NCBI GenBank assembly: GCA_947499725.1
Contig: CANMPK010000005.1
Coordinates: forward strand, 48,776 to 112,775
Reading direction: 5' to 3'
DNA from: an uncultured Paracoccaceae bacterium
Lineage (GTDB): Bacteria > Pseudomonadota > Alphaproteobacteria > Rhodobacterales > Rhodobacteraceae
Length of the DNA stretch: 64,000 bases
Shown one piece after another: positions 18,805-28,422 of the stretch. How positions within the stretch are numbered: position 1 is the stretch's first letter; each line of letters starts with the position of its first letter. Under the pieces are notes generated by a model. The model was not told the origin of the DNA. It searched no databases and saw only the letters and a list, made by a program, of their open reading frames with translations. The translations under genes and the position numbers were made by a program.

Positions 18805-20681
18805 CAGATTACGCCGCCTGCATGATGCCAGATCGCGCGCCACTGAGCATGGCCGCGCAGACCTTTTCGCAACGGCCGACGCCGCGGCGGAGGTTTCAGG
18901 CTTCAATGCGCGATCGCCTGTGGCGGTTGGCGGCTTTTGCGCCCGGTGTGGCAGTGACGGTTTTGTTGCTGCTGGGCTTTGTGGATTGGTTCCGCGCCGG
19001 TGGCGTCAGCGCTTTGGAAACCGTGGCGCTGTGCCTGATTGGCGCGACCTTTATCTGGGTGTCGTTGTCTGTCAGTTCGGTTCTGGTGGGCCTGTTGCGC
19101 CTGACCTTGGCGCCGGTGCGTTTGCTGGAAAACCGCGCAGGGCGCGAGGCGCAGGATGTGGCGATTTTGGTGCCGGTGTATAATGAATCTCCTGCCAGTG
19201 TGTTTGGCAACATTCAGGCCACCCTGAAAGAGCTGGCGCAGCTTGGGGGGCGTGACAGCTATAGCGCCTTTATCCTGAGTGACAGTTTTGATCCGCTGAC
19301 CTGCGCGCAGGAAGAAGCGGCCTTTATGGCATTGCGCGCGCAAGCGCCGCAGAATGTGCGTCTGTATTATCGCCGCCGTTTGAAGAACACCGATAAGAAG
19401 GTGGGCAATATCTCGGATTGGCTAGAGAACTGGGGTGGTGCCTTTGATGCCATGGTGGTTCTGGATGCTGACAGCTTGATGAGCGGCGCGGCCATTCGCC
19501 ATCTGACGCGTGCTTTGGCGAATGATCCTGATGCGGGGTTGATCCAAAGCTTCCCGATGGTGATTGGGGCCGAGACCCTGTTTGGGCGCATTCAGCAGTT
19601 TTCTAATACGATCTATGGCTGGCTGTTGGCCGAGGGCCTGTCTGTTTGGTCACAACGCGAGGGCAACTATTGGGGCCACAACGCGATCATTCGCACGCGT
19701 GCCTTTGCCGAAAGCGCGCGACTGCCGCATTTGCGTGGGCGTGGCGGGCAAAGCACGCTGATCCTGAGCCATGATTTCGTGGAAGCCGGCATGCTGCGCC
19801 GTGCCGGTTGGGCTGTGCGGTTCTTGCCAAACACCGGCGGGAGCTATGAAGAAGCGCCGCAGACGTTGATTGATTATGCGCTGCGTGATCGTCGCTGGTG
19901 TCAGGGGAATTTGCAGCACCTGCGCTTGCTGGGTGCGCGGGGCTTCCACCCGATCACGCGGTTCCATTTGTTGCAGGGTGCAGTGGCGTTTTTGCTGTCT
20001 CCGGCGTGGTTGGCGTTGATCGTGATTTGGTCGGTGATTGGCATGGCGGGGCCGGAAAGCCCGCATTATTTCAGCGTGGTGAACCCGCTGTATCCGATCT
20101 GGCCAGAGGCAGGGCAGACCAATGGTTGGGCCTATCTGGCCTTTATCTATGGCATGCTTCTGGTGCCCAAAGTGACCGGCATGTTGGCCTTGGCCACCAA
20201 TCGCCAAGTGCGCGCGGCCTATGGTGGGTTTGGGCGTTATGCGGGTAGCGTGTTGTTCGAGATCATCTGTTCTATCCTTTATGCGCCGGTGTTGATGGTG
20301 CAGCAGACCATTGCCGTGGTGCGGGCTGTCTTTGGGATCGGGGGCGCTTGGGCGCCGCAGTCGCGGGGCGGTGAGGGCTATGGCTGGGGCATGACCCTGC
20401 GCTTTCATGCGCTGGAAACGGTGCTGGGCTTGGTGCTGAGCTTTGGCATCTATTCGGGCGCATTGTCGTTTTGGTTGGTGCCCATTGCGGTGAGCCTTGT
20501 GATCGCAGTGCCATTATCGAAGTTTAGCGCTATTCGCGTGAGTCAGGGTCGCATTTCGGCGCTGCGTTTGGATACGCCGCATAGTTTGAAAGAGCCGCGG
20601 ATTATGGCAGCAGCCAAGATCGAGCGGGCGCGTTTGCAAGCCAAGTTGGATGATGCGCCGATCGCTCAGGCGGCGGAATAA
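18801..20681 (+). CDS. opgH: Glucans biosynthesis glucosyltransferase OpgH (MdoH)
   Basis: GT2 motifs (VPVYNESP, LDADSLMSG, RRWCQGN) and TM segments; ATGA overlap with opgG. Confidence 0.9.
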   Translation: MTDYAACMMPDRAPLSMAAQTFSQRPTPRRRFQASMRDRLWRLAAFAPGVAVTVLLLLGFVDWFRAGGVSALETVALCLIGATFIWVSLSVSSVLVGLLRLTLAPVRLLENRAGREAQDVAILVPVYNESPASVFGNIQATLKELAQLGGRDSYSAFILSDSFDPLTCAQEEAAFMALRAQAPQNVRLYYRRRLKNTDKKVGNISDWLENWGGAFDAMVVLDADSLMSGAAIRHLTRALANDPDAGLIQSFPMVIGAETLFGRIQQFSNTIYGWLLAEGLSVWSQREGNYWGHNAIIRTRAFAESARLPHLRGRGGQSTLILSHDFVEAGMLRRAGWAVRFLPNTGGSYEEAPQTLIDYALRDRRWCQGNLQHLRLLGARGFHPITRFHLLQGAVAFLLSPAWLALIVIWSVIGMAGPESPHYFSVVNPLYPIWPEAGQTNGWAYLAFIYGMLLVPKVTGMLALATNRQVRAAYGGFGRYAGSVLFEIICSILYAPVLMVQQTIAVVRAVFGIGGAWAPQSRGGEGYGWGMTLRFHALETVLGLVLSFGIYSGALSFWLVPIAVSLVIAVPLSKFSAIRVSQGRISALRLDTPHSLKEPRIMAAAKIERARLQAKLDDAPIAQAAE

Positions 20682-20707
20682 GCGGCTCAATTGCCGTGAA
20701 AAAGGAA

Positions 20708-20726
20708 GAGGCGCTTAGAGCGCCTC
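20708..20726 (-). terminator. Hairpin at convergent opgH / esterase junction
   Basis: GAGGCGCT-TAG-AGCGCCTC 8-bp stem followed on minus strand by TTCCTTTTT. Confidence 0.65.
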
Positions 20727-21581
20727 GAACCAATCTACCACCATATCAGCCCAGCCTTTGGGGATGCTGTGCCCCCCCGGGTAAAGCGCGAATTCAAGCG
20801 CTGATCCGGGCAAGCAGCGATCCCACTTGCGGCGCCAGAAAAGGCCTTCGGTTTCATAGGAATCCGCTTTCAGGAAAATGCAGTCATTCGTCTGACGCCA
20901 GATGTCCATCGCGTGGAACACATCGCCTTGGGCCAATGCGCCCACATGGGTGATGTCACCCCCGCGCAAAACGCGGCCTTCTAGGGGCACTGTGCCATCT
21001 GTCCAGCCATGGGTGTGCAACAGGCGCACATGGCCTTCGCACCCGTTTGGATGAGGCCGCCAAAAGCTGCCGCCGATGGGTGCATAAGCGGGGAAACTGG
21101 TGGGCGCAGCGCAAGCCAGATAACTAACCATAGAGCCGCCAATGGAAAAGCCGCTGAGGATAATGCGATCAGGGTCGATGTTGTGCTGCGCGATCACATC
21201 GTCACGGACGGTTTGCAAAAAGGTCACCTCGTCGCGCAATTGGGTGCGGTCTGGGTGGAAAGACCACGTGCGCCCGTTGCGTGTTGGCATTTCCATGCCG
21301 CTTGGCGCGATCAGCGTATAGCCGCGATCCAGAAAGGCCTGCGTCATGCCGGTGTTGCGAAACACCCCCTCGCCCGAGCCCCCAAAGCCGTGAATGTAGA
21401 TCACGGCGGGCTGCTTGGCGTCTGACGCTTTGATCTCGGTCTCGGGGTGTTTGATGTAATATTCGCCGCCGTCCACCAGACAGGCTGTGGTGTCGCTGCA
21501 CGCCTCTGCCGGTTGGGGTAGATGCGTCAGCCCCGCGAGGGTGCAACAGAAGGCCAGAAGTTTCGGTAGTTTAGAATGCAT
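20715..21581 (-). CDS. Secreted PHB depolymerase/LpqC-like alpha/beta hydrolase
   Basis: Signal peptide; GFSIGGSMVSYLACAAP nucleophile elbow. Confidence 0.8.
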   Translation of the reverse strand: MHSKLPKLLAFCCTLAGLTHLPQPAEACSDTTACLVDGGEYYIKHPETEIKASDAKQPAVIYIHGFGGSGEGVFRNTGMTQAFLDRGYTLIAPSGMEMPTRNGRTWSFHPDRTQLRDEVTFLQTVRDDVIAQHNIDPDRIILSGFSIGGSMVSYLACAAPTSFPAYAPIGGSFWRPHPNGCEGHVRLLHTHGWTDGTVPLEGRVLRGGDITHVGALAQGDVFHAMDIWRQTNDCIFLKADSYETEGLFWRRKWDRCLPGSALEFALYPGGHSIPKGWADMVVDWFEAL

Positions 21582-21605
21582 GCTTTTGGCCCCTAATAGA
21601 TGTGG

Positions 21606-22052
21606 CTAGCTTTCAGAAAAACGATGGTCGAGCGGCAGGCCTCGGGCGATCCATCCCTGCCCTGCGGCGCTGCCTAACATGCCCTCGGGCACGTCGATAA
21701 CTTGTGTGATCCCTGCCAAGGCCAAACGGGCCGCAACACGGCGCGACCGCACGCCACGTGCGCAAATCAGGGCGACGGGGCGATCAGGATTGGTAGTCAT
21801 GGTGGCGCGCACGTTTTCAACAAACGTATCCTCGCGCATATCAAGCGGCACAGCGCCCTGCGCGATGCCTGTGCCCGCCCATTCATCTGGGCGGCGCACG
21901 TCGATCAAAATGACCTTATTTTCCAGTAACGCTTGATGCACCTGCGGTGGCGTCATCTGGGTTTCTGCTTCGGCGGGCCGCGTGAAAACGTAGCCCGAGG
22001 CGGCCAATGCAGCCGCCCCGCCTATGCCGAAGAGAAAGACCCGGCGTTGCAT
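21606..22052 (-). CDS. Rhodanese-like domain protein, exported
   Basis: LIDVRRPDEWAGTGIAQGAVPLDM ... ALICARGVRS rhodanese active-site loop. Confidence 0.85.
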   Translation of the reverse strand: MQRRVFLFGIGGAAALAASGYVFTRPAEAETQMTPPQVHQALLENKVILIDVRRPDEWAGTGIAQGAVPLDMREDTFVENVRATMTTNPDRPVALICARGVRSRRVAARLALAGITQVIDVPEGMLGSAAGQGWIARGLPLDHRFSES

Positions 22053-22055
22053 CTA

Positions 22056-22571
22056 TCAGCTGCCTGCTGGCGCGTCAGATTTGAACTGAGGGATAGGGTT
22101 GGAAGAGGCTGCTGCTGGCTCCAGACCAGGCCAGTTGCCTTCTGCCAAAGTGATGTTGCCTGGGATGTCTTCTTCCCAGAAGGTCACAACGTTTTTCGTG
22201 ATGTTCAGGAACAGTTTGCCGTCAACGATGCGCCACAGGTTCGGGTTGCCTGGAACCTTACCGCCTTTGGACACACCATATGCGCAGTGGCCATCATACT
22301 GTGGCGCGTAGGCTGCTGGGTCGGCTTCGAACTTTGCCAGGTTCTCTTTGGAAGAGAAGGCGAATTTGGAACCGTTGTATTCCGCAACATAGTTTTTGTT
22401 GCCTGGCACGCCCGCTGGCTGGGCTGTGCCCACTGCGGATTGTTCCAGATCGAAATAGGCCACAACGTCATAGCCGGAGACGGCGAAACCAGTTTGGTCA
22501 ACGAACTGAGGGCCGGCCCATGCGGCTGCGGCTGTCAGAGAGAATGCGGTTGCAAGCAGAATGCGTTTCAT
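22056..22571 (-). CDS. YHS domain-containing protein
   Basis: SGYDVVAYF...QYDGHCAYGVSKGGKVPGNPNLWRIVDGKLFLN. Confidence 0.85.
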   Translation of the reverse strand: MKRILLATAFSLTAAAAWAGPQFVDQTGFAVSGYDVVAYFDLEQSAVGTAQPAGVPGNKNYVAEYNGSKFAFSSKENLAKFEADPAAYAPQYDGHCAYGVSKGGKVPGNPNLWRIVDGKLFLNITKNVVTFWEEDIPGNITLAEGNWPGLEPAAASSNPIPQFKSDAPAGS

Positions 22572-22724
22572 CGGGGATGTCCTTTGTCCATAAATCGGAG
22601 GGTCAATGACAAATGGATACCCGCCAAATGCGTTACAGGCTATTCACATTATCTGGCGCAAATTTGAACATGCGTATTTGGACGTGGGTTTCGCTAAAAT
22701 GCATGGGATTTTGGGAACAGAAAA

Positions 22725-22752
22725 GCGCCCAGCCCTTTGGTGGGCTGAGCGC
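22725..22752 (-). terminator. Terminator of the iolD-iolC-iolB-iolJ-iolG operon
   Basis: Minus strand GCGCTCAGCCCAC-CAAA-GGGCTGGGCGC followed by TTTTCT. Confidence 0.7.
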
Positions 22753-22783
22753 ATTGGGGCGTGTTTCCAATTCTTCGCTTTGG

Positions 22784-23773
22784 TTAGGACAAGGCGATTG
22801 GGGCGCCTGTTTTCAGGCTCTCCGCCGCTGCATCCGCGATCAGCTGCGCCTTTAACCCGTCTTCGATAGAGGGGCCAACTGGGGCTTTTGCATTCAGCGC
22901 CGCCACAAAGCTTTCCATTTCCGCCGCATAGGCACGCTCGTAGCGTTCTAGGAAGAAATTCAGCGTTGGGGCTGTGGCAAAGCCCTGGGCGGTGGCCAGC
23001 TCGACCGAGGTTTCGCGGATGTTTTCCGCCCGCAGCATCCCCTTGGAACCATGCACCTCGATGCGTTGATCATAGCCATAGGTGGCACGACGTGAGTTCG
23101 AGATCTGGCAGATCGCGCCGCGGGCTGTGGTCAGCGTGACGGCGGCTGTGTCGACATCGCCAGCTTTGCCGATTTCTGGGTCCACCAATGATGTGCCCAC
23201 TGCAAACACTTGCACCGGTTCTTCGCCCAGCAGGAATCGCGCCATGTCAAAGTCATGGATCATCATATCGCGGAAGAGGCCGCCGGAGGTTTTGATATAG
23301 TCAATCGGCGGTGGGGAGGGGTCGCGTGAGAGGATGGTGACGATTTCAACATCGCCAATCGCGCCCTGCTGGATCTGGGTTTGCAACGCGGCAAAGTTCG
23401 GATCAAAGCGGCGGTTGAAGGCCGTGAGGAAGGGCACCCCTGTGTCGTTCACCACTTTGATGCAATCGCGGATGCGGTCTGAATTCAGATCAACCGGCTT
23501 TTCGCAAAAGATGGCTTTGCCCGCCTGCGCGGCTTGGTGGATCAAATCGTAATGGGTGGTGGTTGGGGTGCCGATCACCACGGCGTCCACATCATCGCTG
23601 GCCATGATCGCGTCGATGCTGCGCACCTCTGCGCCACAATAGCTGGCCAAAGCTTCGGCCGCTTGTGGGAAGGCGTCTGCCACGGCAGTGACCACCGCGC
23701 TGTCGATGTTGCGCACCGCGCGGGCATGGACTTGCCCGATACGGCCGCAGCCAAGAATACCAATGCGTAGCAT
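22784..23773 (-). CDS. iolG: Inositol 2-dehydrogenase
   Basis: Gfo/Idh/MocA fold (LRIGILGCGRIGQVHARAV), CEKPVDL; in iol cluster. Confidence 0.88.
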   Translation of the reverse strand: MLRIGILGCGRIGQVHARAVRNIDSAVVTAVADAFPQAAEALASYCGAEVRSIDAIMASDDVDAVVIGTPTTTHYDLIHQAAQAGKAIFCEKPVDLNSDRIRDCIKVVNDTGVPFLTAFNRRFDPNFAALQTQIQQGAIGDVEIVTILSRDPSPPPIDYIKTSGGLFRDMMIHDFDMARFLLGEEPVQVFAVGTSLVDPEIGKAGDVDTAAVTLTTARGAICQISNSRRATYGYDQRIEVHGSKGMLRAENIRETSVELATAQGFATAPTLNFFLERYERAYAAEMESFVAALNAKAPVGPSIEDGLKAQLIADAAAESLKTGAPIALS

Positions 23774-23774
23774 A

Positions 23775-24608
23775 TCAAAGCCCCCGCAAATTTGTGACGA
23801 CGCGGCGGGCGACTTGCATCACCGGATCATGGGTTTCTTTGAGGATCGAGACACGATCAAACCGGTCTGGATCACTGTTCACGGCCTCGCGTAGCGCGCT
23901 GCCAAAGGCCATGCGCAGCTCGGTGCCGATGTTGAATTTGCAGATGTTGGTTGTCTTGGCCAAATGCTGGCGCTGCGCCGCGGGCACACCCGATCCGCCG
24001 TGGATCACAAGCGGCACATCGGTTTTCTCCATGATGGCGCGGATGCGGGCCTCGTCTAGCCCTGCGCCGGATTGATCTTGCTGCAAATGGGTGTTGCCCA
24101 CGGAAATCGCCATAGCGTCGATCCCTGTTTGGGCGGCAAAATCTGCGGCCTCGTCTGGGTCAGTGCCTTTGGAATCTTCACCGCCGGAATAACCAACGAA
24201 ACCAATCTCGCCCTCGCAAGAAATGCCCGCGTTATGGGCCATCTCGGCAATGCGCGCGGTTTCTTCGACGTTCTGTGCGAAAGGCTTGCGCGAACCATCA
24301 TACATCAGCGAGGTAAACCCGCTGTCCAGCGCCTCTTGGCATTCCTCAAAAGTATAACCGTGATCCAGATGTGCCACGACCGGCACCGAGGCTTCCTCGG
24401 CCAGATGGCGGAACATTTTGCCCAAGATCGGCAAAGGTGTATGGGCGCGGCAGCCCGGTCCGGCTTGCAGGATCACAGGGCATTTGGCGTCTTCAGCAGC
24501 GGCCACAAAGGCGCGCATATCTTCCCAGCCAAGGGTCACGACGCCTGCCACTGCATAGCCCCCAGACAGGGCCGGTTGCAGTACGTCTTTGAGTGTCGCC
24601 AGTGTCAT
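23775..24608 (-). CDS. Class II aldolase, IolJ-like
   Basis: HLDHGYTFEECQEALDSGFTSLMYDGS...HGGSGVP, class II FBA family; in iol operon. Confidence 0.8.
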   Translation of the reverse strand: MTLATLKDVLQPALSGGYAVAGVVTLGWEDMRAFVAAAEDAKCPVILQAGPGCRAHTPLPILGKMFRHLAEEASVPVVAHLDHGYTFEECQEALDSGFTSLMYDGSRKPFAQNVEETARIAEMAHNAGISCEGEIGFVGYSGGEDSKGTDPDEAADFAAQTGIDAMAISVGNTHLQQDQSGAGLDEARIRAIMEKTDVPLVIHGGSGVPAAQRQHLAKTTNICKFNIGTELRMAFGSALREAVNSDPDRFDRVSILKETHDPVMQVARRVVTNLRGL

Positions 24609-25444
24609 TTGAACTTCGCAATCATGTCTTTGATGCCCGGGATGGTTTCCAGCTGATCGGCAAAGCTTGGCTGGAAGAACTGCACAAGCGAGCGCTGAGA
24701 CAACCCGCCCAAGATGGTAAAGTAATACATCTCAAAGCCCGGCAGAACGGCGCATGGGTGATAGCCGCGATCCAGACAGATCGTGGAGCCATCTACGATA
24801 TGATAAGCATCCCCCGGCTCGCCGTCTTCGCGCTGAAGCATTTGCACGCCAGAGCCGTGGTTCGGGCGGAAGCGGAAGTTGTAGGTTTCGTCGTGGCGCG
24901 TTTCCAGCGGCAAACGATCGGTGTCGTGTTTGTGGCTTGGGAAACCAGACCAACCGCCCTGCCCTACGGTGTATAGTTCAGACACCAGCAAACGACCGAC
25001 CTTATCGTGGTATTTCGTACCCAAGATGTGCTTGATCTTGCGGTGGGTCTTGGTGTCGTCAGACCCGTATTGCACAGTGTCTAATTCTGCTTCACGCACA
25101 TCAAATGGGTCCAGCACCTTGTCGTATTTCGCGCCTGCGATAAACACCTCGGTGGTGTTCTTTGCCACAATCGTGGTTTTTGCGCCGGATGGCACGTACA
25201 CGCCTTCTGGTTCGCCATCCCACACATCAACGCCGCGGTGGCCGAGGTTGTCGGCTTTGAAGCCTTCGACATCCACATCCACAGTGCCTGTCGCTGGCAC
25301 GATGCAGGTTTCATAGCCGGGGACTTGATAATCAAAGGCCTGCCCTGCCTCCAGCTTCACGATGTTAAAATAGTTCAGCGGGACCGTTGCGTCTTCGACA
25401 TCGACGATAGGTTTGTTTTGGTTGTCAAACGGAGCAATATGCAT
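24605..25444 (-). CDS. iolB: 5-deoxy-glucuronate isomerase
   Basis: IolB family sequence (GFPSHKHDTDRLPLETRHDETYNFRFRP). Confidence 0.9.
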   Translation of the reverse strand: MHIAPFDNQNKPIVDVEDATVPLNYFNIVKLEAGQAFDYQVPGYETCIVPATGTVDVDVEGFKADNLGHRGVDVWDGEPEGVYVPSGAKTTIVAKNTTEVFIAGAKYDKVLDPFDVREAELDTVQYGSDDTKTHRKIKHILGTKYHDKVGRLLVSELYTVGQGGWSGFPSHKHDTDRLPLETRHDETYNFRFRPNHGSGVQMLQREDGEPGDAYHIVDGSTICLDRGYHPCAVLPGFEMYYFTILGGLSQRSLVQFFQPSFADQLETIPGIKDMIAKFK

Positions 25445-25458
25445 AGCACTCGGGTCCT

Positions 25459-26436
25459 TTAGGGTGTTGTTGGGCCGGGGTGTTCGGCCAAAAATGTTTC
25501 AAGAGTGGCCGTATCCGCCATCGCAGGCGCGCAGCCCGGGCGAGATACGGTGACAGAAGCGCAAGCAGAGCCGCGCAGCAGGGATGTTTTCAGATCGTGC
25601 CCGCCCGCGAGCGAGGTCACGAGCCCCGCCATAAAGCTGTCGCCTGCGCCGGTGGGTTTCAGCGCCTCTACCGGATAGATGCCAGTTGGGATTTCATCGC
25701 AGTCAAAGAAGGTGATCGCGCCCTTTTCGCCCATCTTGTAGACGATCAGATCGGTTGATCCGGCAAGGGACCGCGCCTTTTGCAGGCTTTGATCGATGCC
25801 GCCCGCCATAAAGCCGAATTCTTCGTCGTTGCCGACAATCATATCCGACATTTCCGCGGCTTTGGTCAGCACCTCTGCGGCGACTTCGGCGGAGGGCCAA
25901 GAATAGGGGCGGTAATCCACGTCAAAGATCACGGGGATACCCGCCGCATGAGCCAGTTCCATCGCGCGGAAGGAAGCGCCGCGCGATGGTTCTGCCGCAA
26001 AGACCGTTCCTGCCGTGATCATTGCGCCAAATTTGCTGAAATCCACTGCTTCGACATCTTCGATGCTCATCTGAAAATCTGCCGCGCCGTTGCGGTAGAT
26101 CACATTGCGATGGTTCTCGATGCGGCTTTCGTAAAAGGCCAAAGAGTTGCGGTATTCGCCGCCCACTTTGCTGACGTATTCCGCGCTGACGCCATAGCGT
26201 TTGAGCTGGCCAATGCAGTAGCTGCCAACGCTGTCATCAGACACGCTGGTGACCAACGCAGATTTGCCGCCCAGCTTGCAGATGCCCGCCGCGATATTGG
26301 CAGACGAACCGCCAAGACCAACAGACACGGTTTCCGCGTCTTCCGCCGCGACGCCTGCGTCGGTGAAAAAGTCGATGCCCGCGCGGCCCACGACCACGAA
26401 ATTGTTCTGGGCGATGCCCTTCATCAAATCCGGCAT
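25459..26436 (-). CDS. iolC: 5-dehydro-2-deoxygluconokinase (PfkB family)
   Basis: PfkB kinase motifs (GGSSANIAAGICKLGGK; PTGAGDSFMAGL); start taken at MPDLMKG. Confidence 0.88.
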   Translation of the reverse strand: MPDLMKGIAQNNFVVVGRAGIDFFTDAGVAAEDAETVSVGLGGSSANIAAGICKLGGKSALVTSVSDDSVGSYCIGQLKRYGVSAEYVSKVGGEYRNSLAFYESRIENHRNVIYRNGAADFQMSIEDVEAVDFSKFGAMITAGTVFAAEPSRGASFRAMELAHAAGIPVIFDVDYRPYSWPSAEVAAEVLTKAAEMSDMIVGNDEEFGFMAGGIDQSLQKARSLAGSTDLIVYKMGEKGAITFFDCDEIPTGIYPVEALKPTGAGDSFMAGLVTSLAGGHDLKTSLLRGSACASVTVSRPGCAPAMADTATLETFLAEHPGPTTP

Positions 26437-26438
26437 GG

Positions 26439-28304
26439 TTATACCCCGTTGCGCTGACGCTTGCGGCCCGCTTCCCAATCTTCATGGGCAGCGCGCACGC
26501 GGTCGCTTTGGGTGATATGCGGCGTGCCGACTTCCCACCAAGTGTGGCCTTCGGTTGTCCAACCTTCGTAGGCATCAACGGTCATTACAATCACCGTGGT
26601 GCGATCTGCGGCCTTGGCGCGCTTGAACGCCTCACCAAGTTCAGCAGGGTTAGAGACTGTTTCGGCAATCGCCCCCATCGAGGCCGCATGTGCATGGAAA
26701 TCAACGCCCACCTGATGCGTCGCCGTTGGGGTGTCTGCGATCAGGTTGTTGAAGCTTTCATTGCCAGAGTTGTTTTGCAGTTTGTTGATCACCGCAAATC
26801 CGCCGTTATCCAGCAGCATGACGATCAGCTTTTTCTGGGTCAGAACCGAAGAATAAATATCCGAGTTCATCAGCAGGTAAGAGCCATCGCCACAGAAGGT
26901 GATGGTGTCTTGATCCGGCTCACGCTCGGCCTGCGCGATGCGGGCGCCCCAGGCGCCGGCGATCTCGTAGCCCATGCAGGAGAAGCCAAATTCCACGTCC
27001 ACCGTGCCCACATCCAAGGTGCGCCAGTTGGCGGTAACCTCGGCAGGCAGACCACCCGCCGCAGCGACCACGCGGTCGCGCGGATCGCAGAGATCATTCA
27101 CCATGCCAATCGCTTGTGCGTAGGAGTTCGGGCGATTCCCGTGCGCGACGTTGTCTGCCACATAGGCATCCCACTTCGCACGTTCTTCGCGGGCTTTGGC
27201 GGTCCAATCTGTTGGTGTTTGATAGCCCCCCATTTCTGCCGCCAAAGCGGTCAGGCCCAGTTTCGCATCGCCCACGACAGGCAGCGAGCGGTGCTTGCCC
27301 GCATCATGGCGGCCTGCGTTCAACCCAATGATCTGCGCGTCTTTGGCGAAGGCTGTCCACGAGCCTGTGGTGAAGTCTTGCAAACGACAGCCTACGGATA
27401 GGATCACATCGGCCTCTTCTGCGATGGTATTGGCAGAATCAGAGCCTGTTACACCCAAAGGACCGATGTTGAGATCATGGGTCGCCACCATATTGGCGCG
27501 GCCTGCGATGGATTCGACCACCGGAATTTGGTGGGCTTCGGCGAAGGAAGTCAGCTCTGCCACAGCGCGGGAATATTGCACGCCGCCGCCCGCGATGATC
27601 ATCGGGCGCTTGGCGTTTTTCAGCGCGGCTGCGGCTTCAGAGACTTCCGCTGCATCCGGTGTCACGCGGCGAATGCGGTGTACTTTCTTTTCGAACATCT
27701 CGACCGGATAATCATAGGTCCAGCCCTGCACATCCTGCGGCAGGCCAATGAAGGCAGGCCCGCAATCGGCAGGGTCCAGCATGGTGGCCAAGGCGTTTGG
27801 CAAAGACTGAATGATCTGCGCCGGATGGGTGATGCGATCCCAATAGCGGGAAACCGCTTTAAAAGAATCGTTCACACCCAGCGTTGGGTCGTTGAAATGT
27901 TCAAGCTGTTGCAAAACAGGGTCCGGCAGGCGCGTTTGGAAGGCGTCGCCACATAGCATCAACATTGGCAGGCGGTTCGCATGGGCCAAGGCGGCAGAGG
28001 TCAGCAGGTTCGCAGTGCCCGGGCCTGCAGAGGCCGTGCACAGCATGAAACGCTGGCGCAGCCACTGTTTTGCATAACCGGCTGCGGCAAAGCCCATGCT
28101 TTGCTCGTTCTGGCCACGATATAGGGGCAGTACGTCCTGCATGTTATACAGGGCCTCGCCCAGACAGGTCACATTGCCATGGCCAAAAATGCCAAAGCCG
28201 CCGCCGCAGACGCGCCATTCTTGGCCGTCAATCAGAATGAATTGGTTCGCAAGGTAACGAACGATCGCTTGCGCCGTGGTTAGGCGCACTGTTGGGTTTT
28301 GCAT
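26439..28304 (-). CDS. iolD: 3D-(3,5/4)-trihydroxycyclohexane-1,2-dione hydrolase
   Basis: ThDP enzyme of IolD type; start MQNPTVRLTTAQAIVRYL preceded by GAGGAAAT. Confidence 0.9.
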   Translation of the reverse strand: MQNPTVRLTTAQAIVRYLANQFILIDGQEWRVCGGGFGIFGHGNVTCLGEALYNMQDVLPLYRGQNEQSMGFAAAGYAKQWLRQRFMLCTASAGPGTANLLTSAALAHANRLPMLMLCGDAFQTRLPDPVLQQLEHFNDPTLGVNDSFKAVSRYWDRITHPAQIIQSLPNALATMLDPADCGPAFIGLPQDVQGWTYDYPVEMFEKKVHRIRRVTPDAAEVSEAAAALKNAKRPMIIAGGGVQYSRAVAELTSFAEAHQIPVVESIAGRANMVATHDLNIGPLGVTGSDSANTIAEEADVILSVGCRLQDFTTGSWTAFAKDAQIIGLNAGRHDAGKHRSLPVVGDAKLGLTALAAEMGGYQTPTDWTAKAREERAKWDAYVADNVAHGNRPNSYAQAIGMVNDLCDPRDRVVAAAGGLPAEVTANWRTLDVGTVDVEFGFSCMGYEIAGAWGARIAQAEREPDQDTITFCGDGSYLLMNSDIYSSVLTQKKLIVMLLDNGGFAVINKLQNNSGNESFNNLIADTPTATHQVGVDFHAHAASMGAIAETVSNPAELGEAFKRAKAADRTTVIVMTVDAYEGWTTEGHTWWEVGTPHITQSDRVRAAHEDWEAGRKRQRNGV

Positions 28305-28382
28305 ATTTCCTCCCCAAAAGCCTTGAAATTGACCCGCTTGCAGATTCAAGCTTGTCAGTGGTTGATTCCGAGGGTAAGGATT

Positions 28383-28398
28383 TTGCAACCGGTTGCAA
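28383..28398. promoter_or_regulatory. LacI-family operator (inositol regulator)
   Basis: Perfect 16-bp palindrome TTGCAACCGGTTGCAA between divergent iolD and Gfo/Idh gene. Confidence 0.8.
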
Positions 28399-28422
28399 GC
28401 ACTTTGTGGAGGAGGAGATCTG

